A program made the position numbers and the translations under genes. Source: Ophiodon elongatus (taxonomy: Eukaryota > Chordata > Actinopteri > Perciformes > Hexagrammidae). Taken from it: a stretch of DNA of 64,000 nucleotides. The stretch covers positions 2,255,001-2,319,000 of the forward strand of contig JACSYO010000384.1 in assembly GCA_016806645.1 (NCBI GenBank), in the 5' to 3' direction. Below the pieces are notes generated by a model. The model saw nothing but the letters and a program-made list of their open reading frames with translations. It ran no database searches and was not told the DNA's origin. Below, one piece after another: positions 1 to 22,980 of the stretch. Each line of letters begins with the position of its first letter. Position 1 is the stretch's first letter.

Positions 1-312
1 TTTTTTAAGCATGCATACCTTAATGAAGCTGAATATTTAAAGGTTTCCCCGGCATCTTTTATACGCTGAATTATGTGGAAGTTCTGTGCGTTCAGAGGGA
101 GTAGGAAGAAAAATAAAAGACACTGTAGATACATGTGTGATTTGCCTCGTTTAGGGATGGATAAGCACATTCATACACGTTTGGTAAATGGCTGTAATCT
201 TTCTGTCTTGTAACATGAATTTGGACAACTATTAGAACCTCGTCTGATAATATCCATTACTAACTTGTATTTGCTTTTTCTTGTTCTCTCTTCTGCCGTC
301 CCTCTTACTCAG
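1..312. other. cbl intron sequence (left edge)
   Basis: AT-rich non-coding DNA ending in a pyrimidine-rich acceptor (TCTGCCGTCCCTCTTACTCAG shortened) at 291-312. No exon of the upstream four-helix bundle is visible. Confidence 0.7.
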
Positions 313-11636
<11,324 letters not shown>

Positions 11637-12383
11637 TCGCTGCAGCCCCCCCCCCCTCGTCTCTGTCTCACTCTGTGCCATTATCATAGATAGCATTTAC
11701 CAAGCACTTTCCTGCAGGGCCACAAGTACTTTACTCTTCAGAGTTCAGTAAAGTAGCTGCGTTCACGTCATATCGGAGGATGCAGACGAATGAGATGACT
11801 TCATCTGCAAGTTCTAGTCTTTGAAACATCCAAAGTCATTTGTAACAAACGGTGAACTAACTGCAGCAGGTAATACTTGCTTTTCTAAGTGGAGTTTTGT
11901 GTTTAAAATATATTATTTTGATTATCTCGGACTACTGTTATGCCTATTGTTTGACATTGAAGCCTCAAAATCTCTTGTTTACTCGTAATCGCCACTTGAT
12001 GATTGAGGTTTTTTGGCTCCCTCGAACAGAAGTATCCGTTGGTCGGTCCCGTTTGGTTTCAGGAGCAGCTCCGGCAGACGAGTCCGATATGACGTGAACG
12101 CACGCGGAGAATGGAAGCCTTTCAATGTGAGCTCGCTGTAGCCAAGTTTTGACCCAGTTGTACTTGGCTGAGGTCCACTCGTGCTGCGGCATCGAGTCCC
12201 CTCAGTCCAGAGCGCCTTCTCCCGTTAAGCTAAGCGGAAGCGACCGTGATCGGTAGAAGGACCCTGCGGAGAGTCGGCTCGGTTCCCGTTCAGTTTGGTG
12301 CTTTTTACCAGCTTCTTGGCAAATTTGTGGCGTACGAATATGTAGCGACGCTAGTTCTGTCGGAAAAATTAGTGATTAACTCT

Positions 12384-12476
<93 letters not shown>

Positions 12477-12554
12477 CTGTGTGTCTGTGTGTCTGTGTGT
12501 GTGTGTGTGTGTCTGTGTGTGTGTGTGTGTGTGTGTGTCTGTGTGTGTGTGTGT

Positions 12555-12591
<37 letters not shown>
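12384..12591 (+). repeat. (TG)n microsatellite with TCTG interruptions
   Basis: 208 bp, mostly TG with regularly spaced TC interruptions (TGTGTGTCTG). Lies in the presumed cbl 3' UTR. Confidence 0.97.
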
Positions 12592-12593
<2 letters not shown>

Positions 12594-12946
12594 CAGTGCT
12601 GATGAATGTTCAGTGCAGTATTGCAGGGCTTCGTCTCGTACGCGTCACTGTGGCCTCGCTCTGTTCCTTTTCGATGGTATTTGACAAGTTGAACTTGACT
12701 CCATATTTCTCTCGGCTCCCGGTTCAATGATGGTTCTATAATGAAATAACAAGATTTAATGTTTAAGTACTCATACATTGTTGTGCTGAGTGTAGTACTA
12801 ACTGGCTTGATTTTCAGAAGTTTAGATTGTCATTTAACTCCATGATTGCCTGCCACCATCCAGGTGGTCTGACACCGAAGGCTGGTTTATTTACTGTAAA
12901 GCTTCTGTATGCTCTTATGGTTTCTTACTAATAAGCAAAAGGACTT

Positions 12947-13666
12947 TTAAAGGGATAGTTCACATTGTTTGAAGTGGGGATGTATGCGGTACTTATCCAT
13001 AATCTGTTTATTACTTACAGTAGATGGCGATCGCTGGGCCCCCAGTCGGGAGAAAGAAACAGGAGCAACGTAATGTACTGAGGACGGGGTCAGCAGCAAA
13101 ACATATTTTAGCCACCTAAGAAAACAACGATCAATTATTTAGAATGTTTTCACCGCTTTGACTTGATATTTAAGCTCTCTTCAGAGCTACACTCATTGTA
13201 ACTCAGTCATTTCATCTTGTAACGGGAGTCGCTGGTCCACCTCCGCCTCTATTGGTTGGTCTGTTTGCGTTAGCGTGTGACCTTTGTAAATCCGAACCAA
13301 CCCTTTAAAAAGTCACACAACAACACAAACTGAGCAACCGATGGAGGCAGCGGTTGCTCAGAAACTCCCCATGTTCTGAGAGGTAAGATGGCGTCTTGTC
13401 AAAGGAGGCTTCTGTTCCCCGTCAAAGGGCTGTGGTCCGAAGGCAAAGCGGTGAACATGTTCTACATATAGCGTACTCTTTAACCAATATATATCTTTGT
13501 AGGTGGCTCAACGTTTTGCTGCTGCCTCCGTCCACACGGTGCATTGCTTTGCTCCTATTGGCTTCTCCATACTGGGGGGCGTGCCTTCCACCATCTACTG
13601 TAGGCAATGCAATGACTATGGATAAGTACCTCGTACAACCCCACTGCAACACAATTTGAACTTTAA
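12947..13666 (+). mobile_element. 720-bp fold-back MITE with long imperfect terminal inverted repeats
   Basis: Left arm about 12951-13030 and right arm about 13590-13662 are inverted copies. GGTACTTATCCATA at 12988-13001 pairs with 13617-13630, and ACAGTAGATGG at 13017-13027 pairs with 13591-13601; the spacing between the two blocks (29 bp) is identical in both arms. TTAA is present at both outer ends (12947-12950, 13663-13666), as in piggyBac-type target duplications, but the right arm lacks about six bases next to it. No transposase is encoded. It resembles a high-copy repeat I recognise from percomorph fish. Confidence 0.8.
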
Positions 13667-13984
13667 CATGTCCTGTTAGATTTCCTCTCACATGTAGATG
13701 TGCTTAGGCTCACATGATGCACCCAGACAGCTGAGGAATCGGTTGATGAAGGGATACACGTGGAGCCATGAAGCAAAAAACCCAGAAGGTGGTCATGTTT
13801 GCCAGGGTTGAATGTAACGAACGCACCGAAGCTAAAGCAAACCCGATATAATGTAGGCAGTGTTGTGGACGAGCATTTACTCATGACACGTTATTACAGA
13901 AACATTCCAATGATTGGATTTTCCTGCTTGTTGTTACCTTACCTGCATTAGATTTTAAAATCACTTTTGCGCTGCCGTGATGCA

Positions 13985-14046
13985 AAGATATTAGATTAGT
14001 GGATTGACAGAAAATGTGTCTGCAATTATTTTGATTACTGTGAAAA
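13985..14046. mobile_element. fragment of an ATCGATTAATC-type dispersed repeat
   Basis: Contains TTAGTGGATTGACAGAAAAT and a CTGCAATTATTTTGATTA stretch, related to the more complete copy at 48018-48312. Assigned by internal similarity and recognition of the family, not by a database search. Confidence 0.45.
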
Positions 14047-15174
14047 CATCAAAGTTCCAGCGTCTCAATTGTCAGGGTTTTGCGGTTTTTATTTTGTCTT
14101 ATGTGATAGTGACTCGATAATTTTGGGGGGTTTGAAGTGTTGATTGGACAAAACTAGCAATCTGAAGACACCAATTTGGGGTTTAGGAAATTTGAACGGA
14201 CATTTTTCACAACATTTTGACCAAAAAGATGAATCGTGAAGATGAATCGATGGTAGTAATTCACAATGGCGCACATTGTTACCGCTATGGAGCATCAGCA
14301 TCGTCATTGTGTGCACGGCGGCGGCTCGACCCACAAATACCTTTAGGAACCGCATGAGCGTAACGCCGTGTAGCCGCCATCAGCAGAAGGTTCTTCTGGA
14401 TCGCCTCAGGCCGAGTCACGTTTCAAGTCTTCGGTTTTTAAGTCATCGGTCGGACTTCATTCGCGTCCAACTAAATCTCCAAATCCTCACAAAGTATTGA
14501 AACGGAGTACACTGTAACGTTGTGGATGTCTCAGCTTTCAGGATCTCTTTCCAGTGGACCAATGAGGAGCAGCTTTTCACTCGCTGCCAGAAACAAGAGT
14601 CCACTCTCACGATATGTACGTCCCGTTTGACTAGGAGTGCAGTTTCCTCCTTTTTTCCCTTTCCACAAATAGATCTTCAGTAATCACTTTTGATTTCTGC
14701 AGTAACATTTTAATGTGCCTTCTGTCGATCGCAACCTGCACATGCCAGCAGCAGACAAACCAAAACCAGAGCAGCTCCTCAGCTTACTGCTTCAATGACA
14801 TCTACACCGTTTCTTTCTTTTAGTTGGAGAAATCCCAAATGGATCATTTGAGCTCTTATCAATACAGAAATGTATATGAGACTTCATAAATACAATTGTT
14901 ATGGATTTGGAACCAAGATATCTACTAAGATGAACATTTTACTGCTGAAAAATAAACCTTTAATGTTCCCTGGTGGACAAACTATGTGATGGCGAAAGGG
15001 TCATACGCTGCATTAATCAAAGTAAAGAAATAAATGAAGCCCATATCTTGTTTGTATGACTTAGTTTTCTTGCAATTATGAGGTACTATTTACTAATGCT
15101 AATATATACTCTGTCATAATAACAAACCGCCATTTATTTATTTATTTATTGAATGCAATGTGCGAACGTACGAG

Positions 15175-15324
15175 AGTAGATCCCGAGGTGGGCGGGTGGA
15201 TCCCGAGGTGGGCGGGTGGATCCCGAAGTGGGCGGGTGGATCCCGAGGTGGGCGGGTGGATCCCGAAGTGGGCGGGTGGATCCCGAGGGGGGCGGGTGGA
15301 TCCCGAAGTGGGCGGGTGGATCCC
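15175..15324 (+). repeat. 20-bp minisatellite, seven copies
   Basis: Seven exact-length 20-bp units from 15181 to 15320 (TCCCGAGGTGGGCGGGTGGA), differing only at one or two positions (GAGG/GAAG/GGGG), with partial units at each end. Each junction makes GGATCC. G-rich on the + strand. Open frames through it on either strand have no start or homology of their own. Confidence 0.97.
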
Positions 15325-16275
15325 CACAGGACTGATGCGACCGACACAGTCTTGTTTTGAGTAACGACACTAGTGTCGAAGGTTCGATCCCCCAAAGTAA
15401 GAAAATGATCCATCATAAGTTCGACCCCCGTTCTGGTCACATGAAAACTTTTCTCAGCGATATTTGCACCTCTGCTGCTGATGTGTGCATGCTTGCAGCG
15501 ATTTACTTTTTTATCAGTTTTTATTAAAAACGGTCTTTCGTTTAAACACGCATGTTATTAAGTCACTAACAGAGAATATTAAAAAGATATACCGAATAAA
15601 TATACCTAATAAATCATGACATTTCTCTCACGTGTTAGTACATTACCTGCTTTTAACAATAAGAAGTATCGCCATCGGTCATCGGCTCAAAACCAGATAT
15701 TGTGGGATCTTCCACCTCTCTGATGCTGGCACATTTGTCAGGCTCCAAAATTTTATTTGATAAAATGTTCCTTCTAAAAAAAAAAGAGAAGTGAAATACG
15801 TCGGCACGGCTGTAGAATCCAGGCAGAGCTTTCTTCAGGCTCTTGCCAACAGAAGTGTGCTTGGTGTGATTTGAAGGAATGTTGATGTAAAACAATAAGA
15901 ACTGCACGTTGCTGCCCTCCCTGCTGACGGCCGAGTTTGGGGAAACTGAGGTTTCCGTCTCTCCGATTCCACGGACATCTTGCAGCTTTCATTTCCCCAA
16001 ACCAACCCCACCGTGTTCTCTAACGGGGACCAACCGCTGTCTCACTCCCTCAGTCACTGGTCAACTCGGCTGGTGTGTTGGGTCAGATCCACTGGTGAAT
16101 GATGTGTGGCGTCGTCATGGTAACTAACATTTTCAACAAGAACTTGCCTACTAAAAAGTTGTCTTTATTGTTTGGTTGTTGCCTTTTGTAAATATGATTT
16201 TATTTATTGTCTTTTTAATATCCTCAGCATTTGTTGTGTTGCCATGTTTTCATGCCTAAGCCATTAAGATTTTTA

Positions 16276-16281
16276 ATTAAA
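16276..16281 (+). promoter_or_regulatory. candidate poly(A) signal for cbl (ATTAAA)
   Basis: ATTAAA followed about 20-40 bases later by a GT-rich stretch (CTGCGTGGTTTGTCC). The preceding 150 bp (AT-rich, TTTATTTATT) looks like a 3' UTR end. Confidence 0.35.
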
Positions 16282-16589
16282 CAGTATTTTCTTTAACATG
16301 TGATCTGCGTGGTTTGTCCGTAATCACGACAGGCCGTTTTATGTCTCAGTGGAACTCACTGCATAAATTCCTTTTAAAAAAAACAAACACTTAATTGAGA
16401 GGTAAACTGCTCTTATTCGTCTCATAATAAATTAATATATCTGTTTGTCTGCCAAAATCTCAAATGATCTATATTTAAATATAATTACATAAATGTCTTG
16501 GACACTTAAAGTAGCTTTCTTAGTTTCTAGCTTGTAAAGGTTTATTGATCAGGTTAATTTTTAATAGTAAAATAAGTAGAATGATTACA

Positions 16590-16770
16590 ATCATTTTTGT
16601 GATCCCCTGGCTTTTCAGCCAACCTGCAGGTCAACATTTGTATTTTACCAATACTTTGGGTTATGACTAAATTCCTGGGAAACTAGGGACATTTCAGCCT
16701 CAGCTGTACTTTGTTAGGGCCAATTATAAAATGTTAGCGTGCTAACACCGTGAATTTAAAGTGGTGAACT
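16590..16770 (+). mobile_element. dispersed repeat fragment (family also at 30500 and 60545)
   Basis: Shares CAGCCTCAGCTGTACTTTGT with the copy near 30630, followed in both by a stretch about AATGTTAGC and GCTAAC. This is a family I recognise as abundant in percomorph fish; the class is uncertain. Confidence 0.5.
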
Positions 16771-16894
16771 AGGAAAACAGAATTCCTGCTAAACTCCGGC
16801 AAATTAGTTCAGCTTAAATCCGTCCGTCTGTGCCTTAGTCCGGCCTCGGAGTTACTTGTGAGGCCATGAAACAGAGAAGCTGTCCACACAGTCG

Positions 16895-16985
16895 AGGTAA
16901 AGCAGGTTGGCGGTTTGATCCCCATGCAAAGTGTGTGAGCTAAAAAGTAAAGTGCTTTAAAAAGTGGATAAAGTAAAGAAATGTT
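16895..16985 (+). mobile_element. possible tRNA-derived SINE-like remnant
   Basis: GGTTGGCGGTTTGATCCCC is close to a Pol III B box with the flank common in fish tRNA-derived repeats, and it is followed by AAGTGCTTTAAAAAGTGG. Diverged, with no A box I can confirm. Confidence 0.35.
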
Positions 16986-17125
16986 TCATGACTTTGGCGT
17001 CTCAGTGTTGTTTGAAAGTTATACGCTTGACACTAAATGCAGACTAGCGGATTGTTTTTGCAGATCTGAGGCGCTTGAATTCGTTGCAGATGTGATCTGT
17101 GTTCTGTCCTCCTCAGACTCCAGTA

Positions 17126-19303
17126 GGAGTCTGAGCTACTGTTGGAGTCTGAGCTACTGTTGGAGTCTGAGCTACTGTTGGAGTCTTAGCTACTGTTGGA
17201 GTCTTAGCTACTGTTGGAGTCTGAGCTACTGTTGGAGTCTGAGCTACTGTTGGAGTCTTAGCTACTGTTGGAGTCTTAGCTACTGCTGGAGTCTGAGCTA
17301 CTGTTGGAGTCTGAGCTACTGTTGGAGTCTTAGCTACTGTTGGAGTCTGAGCTACAGCTGGAGTCTTAGCTACTGCTGGAGTCTGAGCTACTGTTGGAGT
17401 CTTAGCTACTGTTGGAGTCTTAGCTACTGCTGGAGTCTGAGCTACTGTTGGAGTCTGAGCTACAACTGGAGTCTGAGCTACTGTTGGAGTCTGAGCTACT
17501 GCTGGAGTCTGAGCTACAGCTGGAGTCTGAGCTACTGCTGGAGTCTGAGCTACAGCTGGAGTCTGAGCTACTGCTGGAGTCTGAGCTGGAGTCTGAGCTA
17601 CAGCTGGAGTCTGAGCTACTGTTGGAGTCTGAGCTACTGTTGGAGTCTGAGCTACAGCTGGAGTCTGAGCTACTGCTGGAGTCTGAGCTACTGTTGGAGT
17701 CTGAGCTACTGTTGGAGTCTGAGCTACTGTTGGAGTCTGAGCTACTGTTGGAGTCTGAGCTACAGCTGGAGTCTGAGCTACTGCTGGAGTCTGAGCTACT
17801 GCTGGAGTCTGAGCTACTGTTGGAGTCTGAGCTACTGTTGGAGTCTGAGCTGCTGGAGTCTGAGCTACTGTTGGAGTCTGAGCTACAACTGGAGTCTGAG
17901 CTACAACTGGAGTCTGAGCTACTGTTGGAGTCTGAGCTACTGGAGTCTGAGCTACTGCTGGAGTCTGAGCTACTGTTGGAGTCTGAGCTGCTGGAGTCTG
18001 AGCTGCTGGAGTCTGAGCTACTGGAGTCTGAGCTACTGGAGTCTGAGCTACTGCTGGAGTCTGAGCTACTGCTGGAGTCTGAGCTACAGCTGGAGTCTGA
18101 GCTACAGCTGGAGTCTGAGCTACAGCTGGAGTCTGAGCTACAGCTGGAGTCTGAGCTACTGTTGGAGTCTGAGCTACTGCTGGAGTCTGAGCTACTGCTG
18201 GAGTCTGAGCTACTGCTGGAGTCTGAGCTACTGCTGGAGTCTGAGCTACAGCTGGAGTCTGAGCTACAGCTGGAGTCTGAGCTACAGCTGGAGTCTGAGC
18301 TACTGTTGGAGTCTGAGCTACTGTTGGAGTCTGAGCTACAGCTGGAGTCTGAGCTACTGTTGGAGTCTGAGCTACTGTTGGAGTCTGAGCTACTGTTGGA
18401 GTCTGAGCTACTGCTGGAGTCTGAGCTACTGTTGGAGTCTGAGCTACTGTTGGAGTCTGAGCTACAGCTGGAGTCTGAGCTACTGTTGAGTCTGAGCTAC
18501 TGTTGAGTCTGAGCTGCGCAGTCTGGAGCTACTGTTGGAGTCTGAGCTACAGCTGGAGTCTGAGCTACTACTGTTGGAGTCTGAGCTACTGCTGGAGTCT
18601 GAGCTACTAAGCTGGAGTCTGAGCCTCTACAGCTGGAGTCTTGGAGCTACTGTTGGAGTCTGAGCTACTGCTGGAGTCTGAGCTACAGCTGGAGTCTGAG
18701 CTACTGTTGGAGTTCGAGCGACTGGAGTCTGAGCTACTGTTGGAGTCTGAGCTACTGTTGGAGTCTGAGCTACTGCTGGAGTCTGAGCTACTGTTGGAGT
18801 CTGGAGCTACAGCTGGAGTCTGAGCTACAGCTGGAGTCTGAGCTACTGTTGGAGTCTGAGCTACAGCTGGAGTCTGAGCTACTGTTGGAGTCTGAGCTAC
18901 AGCTGGAGTCTGAGCTACTGTTGGAGTCTGAGCTACTGTTGGAGTCTGAGCTACTGTTGGAGTCTGAGCTGCTGGAGTCTGAGCTACTGCTGGAGTCTGA
19001 GCTACTGTTGGAGTCTGAGCTACTGTTGGAGTCTGAGCTACTGTTGGAGTCTGAGCTGCTGGAGTCTGAGCTGCTGGAGTCTGAGCTACTGTTGGAGTCT
19101 GAGCTGCTGGAGTCTGAGCTACTGTTGGAGTCTGAGCTACTGTTGGAGTCTGAGCTACTGTTGGAGTCTGAGCTACTGTTGGAGTCTGAGCTGCTGGAGT
19201 CTGAGCTACTGTTGGAGTCTGAGCTGCTGGAGTCTGAGCTGCTGGAGTCTGAGCTACTGTTGGAGTCTGAGCTACTGCTGGAGTCTGAGCTACTGCTGGA
19301 GTC
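17126..19303 (+). repeat. 2.2-kb minisatellite, 18-bp unit with 15- and 12-bp variants
   Basis: About 120 units of GGAGTCTGAGCTACTGTT, with C/A variants at the last codon and shortened 15-bp (GGAGTCTGAGCTGCT) and 12-bp forms. Because nearly all unit lengths are multiples of three and contain no stop, long open frames appear in several frames: a WSLSYC repeat, an ESELLL repeat, and a Ser/Asp repeat on the - strand. None has splice sites, a plausible N-terminus or non-repeat sequence, so I treat them as artefacts. Units carrying GAGTCTTAGC are confined to the first ~300 bp. Register-breaking indels cluster at 18484-18830. Confidence 0.97.
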
Positions 19304-19503
19304 GTTCCAGCTGGGCTGACTGGACTGACTGGTTTGGGGTTTGGGGTTTGGACTGGTTTCCTCGCTGTGGGGCTGCAGCGACTCGCAGCACACTCAACTC
19401 ACTGTTGTGGTTCCTTTTGAGTCCTCAGGGAAAAGAAGAGCACTCTTTTATTCCTCTGGAAAAACAATGATGCACAACACAGTCTCTCTTTAAATGAAAC
19501 CTT

Positions 19504-19509
19504 TTTATT
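19504..19509 (-). promoter_or_regulatory. candidate poly(A) signal for mcam (AATAAA on - strand)
   Basis: TTTATT on the + strand reads AATAAA in the mcam direction; a second copy is at 19447-19452. Position just before the minisatellite is compatible with the end of an mcam transcript, but other AATAAA motifs exist upstream. Confidence 0.3.
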
Positions 19510-21518
19510 TGGCATTATTTTCTTTCCAAAAATATAAAAAAAAAAACGCAAGCATCAAAGAATCACATGTACAGTACTCAATTTACACACATTCAGGAAA
19601 AAAAGAAGAACACAATCGCAATGTTCAGTTTCAAATGTGTTTTCCCTCTGTTGAGAAATCCCTCTAAAATGTTGTATTCAAAGACGAGGTGCAGATTTAC
19701 GGATCTAATCCCGAATGTTTGACTGCACCCCGCAGACCGTGGTGTCTCTGACCCACAGTGACGCCATCGCACTGCACGAGCAACACACTTCTTGCCGGAG
19801 GACTTCCTGTACCCAGAAACGTCTACAACTTAAACACCTCGACTCAGTGGAGAAACAGGAAACAGAAAACATCATTACTTTGTTAACGTTGCAAGTCATC
19901 TGGGCAAAATGTAGCACACTGCAACAAAATGTCTCTTTTCACAAAAACCTACACAGTGAGCAATCAGTACATCATATTTACAACACGGGCCGGTGTTGTT
20001 GCGTGTTTCATCTGATTTACTATAAATCAGGCGGGCTGATCCTTTAGCTGCAGATCTGCTCATCTGTTATCATGACATTCAAATATACATTTGGCTGAAT
20101 AATAAATCTTTAAAAACACTTCCTGCTGCTCCGAAAATATTTCAAGAATTTTATGGCGTTGCTTAATTTGTACAACGCAAAAAAATAAATAAACCTATTG
20201 TGTATGAAAATATAGAATATTTGAAAATAGCATGAATCTTACTGAGCTATAACTCTTAGTTAATGCTGTTTTGGAACCTTTTTTGACGGTTTTCATTTTA
20301 GTCCTATTTTGTTTGTTTTCATTGATCTATTGTTTACCTTTTGTAGACAATATGTTGAGTTATTTGAAATTATTTCTATGTTGTTGTTTTTGTGTGGGCC
20401 CCAGGAGGAGTAGCGACTCAGTACGGGACTCGTTGCAAGACAACAAAAAACACAGAAGATGAAAAATAAGGTGATAGAATAGATGGAATATTTTATTGAA
20501 CTTGATGTTTAGAAGAGTCTTTAAGAATTCTGGAAACCCCTTCAAAACAACAATAAGCGATAATAAACAACTTCTCTTTTTCTAAACAAAAACCTTGAAT
20601 GTCCTGATAACACATGGCCAACTGGGGAGATCTGCACATAGATGTCTACCTTCCACAGCTTTCATTCTCAAACTGTACAAACAACTGAAAGGTACGGCTG
20701 CCTGGAAGCTTAAGATCAAAGAGCCTGTTGTATGTGTCATCTGAAGTAAACATATGAAACACGCACAAACACGGTAACTTCTCTTCAGGCCCAACAAGCA
20801 ACAAGTGGAAACACAGAAAACACACAGAGCAAACCAAGAAAACACAAACTCAGTGTATGATGCATTCTCAAAAACAGGCACAGCAGATCTCTAACCTTTG
20901 ACCTTTTCACCAGGTAAAGGTGCGGCAGGTCTGTACACTACCATGTATTTACAAACCGTACAAGTGCTTGACAGCAGTTTGCAAAAGAAGGCTGCCAGTG
21001 TGTCTGATTGACAGTTTTTTATAGATATCATTATGATTATCCTGCGTTTCAAGTTACTCTAGAAGAAACACCTCAGTATTTGTCATGTTTTGGTAAATTT
21101 CAACATTAATTTCAAGAAATATTGGTGCCAATCAAAAACCAAAGTGAAGCAAACACACTGGCGAACGTTCCCTCCGTGTGACTGAACCGTCAGCAAAGAG
21201 CTGCCTCGGAGGAGCAGCGGGCGTTTGGGCTCTGACATCATGTCCTAGAACCTGGACTCCATGAACACGGATCAACATGCAACACGACCCAGACGCTTAG
21301 ATGAAATGAAAATCTGAGTGCCAAAATATCTTAAATAACAAAATATATATAATATATACACTTTCATAAAAAAAAAAAAAAAGTTGATGATGCACATGAG
21401 ACACCATCATACAAACACGCTGAACAACAGCCAAGAGCTGAACACAGTTTGAGGAAATACTACAAAACAAATGAATGTCAGCAAACATTCATTCAAAAGG
21501 AAATACACATCTGTACAT

Positions 21519-21521
<3 letters not shown>

Positions 21522-21586
<65 letters not shown>
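21522..21586 (+). repeat. (TG)n microsatellite
   Basis: About 32 TG units. Confidence 0.97.
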
Positions 21587-21588
<2 letters not shown>

Positions 21589-21690
21589 AAATCTACTGAA
21601 TACTGTTGAGAACAAAAGCATGATGGGGTGGGGGACGTCAGGCCTGTGAGGTGGTGTTACCCTGCAGGTCCCAGATCAGTGGGAGTGTCT

Positions 21691-21713
21691 CACACACACA
21701 CACACACACACAC
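21691..21713 (+). repeat. short (CA)n microsatellite
   Basis: About 11 CA units, with a further shorter CA tract near 21810-21826. Confidence 0.9.
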
Positions 21714-21759
21714 TGACTGCTGGCTTCATGTGTGCTGCCTCCTGCTGCACAGCATCACT

Positions 21760-21780
21760 GCTGAACCGTCGGGGACTTTA
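21760..21780 (-). other. possible start of mcam final exon (weak)
   Basis: On the - strand a strong acceptor CTCCTCTGTCCCTCCAG ends at 21781. In the phase left by the preceding exon the first codon of this exon would be TAA, so the protein would end ...KKGPDE. An alternative is an acceptor CTGCAG at about 21664, giving GNTTSQA and a stop. Neither recovers a human-like KYIDL end. Confidence 0.2.
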
Positions 21781-21869
21781 CTGGAGGGACAGAGGAGGAC
21801 ATCAGTGTTACACACACACACACACTACTCATGACAAATGAGCTGTTACAGGGAAATTCCTGTTTATTA

Positions 21870-22105
21870 AAAAGGTAACATAATCCAGCTACGAGCACCT
21901 CTAAAGCTTGAGTTACGTTGTGTAACACATTTGTCGAGATGCACGTGTGTGTATTTTGTTTCCGTTGGACGGAGCCAGGCAGCTGTTACCAGTCGTTGTG
22001 CTAAGCTAAGTTACAGACATGAGTAGTAGAGTAGTGTCTTCTCATCAAACTCTCAGCGAGAAAGCGAATAAATGTATTTAAGAAAATGTCAAACGTTTCA
22101 TTTAA
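21870..22105 (-). mobile_element. MITE-like dispersed repeat, copy B
   Basis: Read on the - strand it runs ATTTATTCGCTTTCTC, GATGAGAAG, CTCATGTCTGTAA, CTTAGCTTAGCAC, the same order as copy A at 31387-31560. AGAAAGCGAATAA at 22059-22071 is the exact complement of 31410-31422. Recognised as a common percomorph repeat ending in TTTAAAG. Confidence 0.6.
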
Positions 22106-22424
22106 AGCACTATGTGCACAATTTGACAATGAAAAATATGCCACTAAACTTTCTCCAAAACAAATTACAATCATTTTCACAATTTCTCATTTTTATACTA
22201 CTACTACTTATAGGCTGTATTAAAATAGCAGTTATAAAAGTGCTTCACAATAACAACAGAACATATTTGAAACACAAACAGAATGAAATGAACTACAAAC
22301 CAAAACTTCGACACATAAAAATTAAAATATCCATCACAGACGAGGTATTTGGAAAAAAGGTTGAGCTATGCAGATCATTCTAGTCTAGGAGCCCTCACTG
22401 TAAAGGGTTAACTACTTTTCTAGA

Positions 22425-22760
22425 CCTTGAATCTAGATCTTGAAACAAGGAACGACACATCTGGGGATCTCAGGATGCAGGAAGGGACATCAGGGCTTTG
22501 TAAGCAATTAATAATATCTTAAAATAAATTCTAACAGTAACAGGTAGCCTGTGTAAAGAAGCCAGGATCAGTGAGATGTAGATATGTTTCCTATTAAGAG
22601 TCAAAATCCTGGCAGCAGAGTTTTGGAGGCGGAGAGGGATTTATTTGCTGATGCCAGAAAGCAAGGATTTAGAGGAATCTATTTGACAAGTCATGGAGGC
22701 GTGGACAACGCTTTCCAGGTGGAACCAACACATTATGCCTTCAGAAAAAAGATTAAATCA
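22425..22760 (+). mobile_element. dispersed retroelement-like fragment
   Basis: Contains GGGCTTTGTAAGCAATTAAT, AACAGGTAGCCTGTGTAAAG and CCTGGCAGCAGAGTTTTGGA, a conserved order of blocks I recognise from a very abundant fish repeat that I associate with LINE 3' regions. No intact reading frame. Confidence 0.5.
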
Positions 22761-22980
22761 CATAGAATTTCTACACATACAGACTTTTAGTGTTCTGTTT
22801 TTTATAGAAGCAACATGATACACTACATGTATTGTTATGATGCACAACAACCAAACAATGGCTACTTTCATGCTTCTGCGAAAGGTAGTTTAAACATCAA
22901 CATTAAACATTAATATTAAAGCTGCTAACTAGCTACTAATGGAGCACTGGAGATAATACTAAGAAACATGGGAGTATCCC

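Larger units (their letters stand above)
11637..16290 (+). other. cbl: probable cbl 3' UTR and downstream DNA
   Basis: No coding exon is visible after the cbl stop. Mammalian cbl has a long 3' UTR, so much of this may be transcribed. It holds a (TG)n tract, a 720-bp fold-back element, fragments of dispersed repeats and a 20-bp minisatellite. Candidate poly(A) signals are AATAAA near 14950 and ATTAAA at 16276; which is used cannot be told from sequence. Confidence 0.4.

Noticed and set aside
15375..15395. GGTTCGATCC, a match to a tRNA B box
   Set aside because: No A box at the right distance and no cloverleaf could be drawn; isolated motif.
16981..18489. 502-codon open frame of WSLSYC repeats
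   Set aside because: Entirely inside the 18-bp minisatellite apart from a short lead-in; equal-quality frames exist in other frames and on the other strand. No conserved sequence.
18788..19393. 201-codon Ser/Asp-rich frame on the - strand, like a phosphophoryn-type protein
   Set aside because: It is the complement of the same minisatellite; low complexity only, with no signal peptide or splice context.
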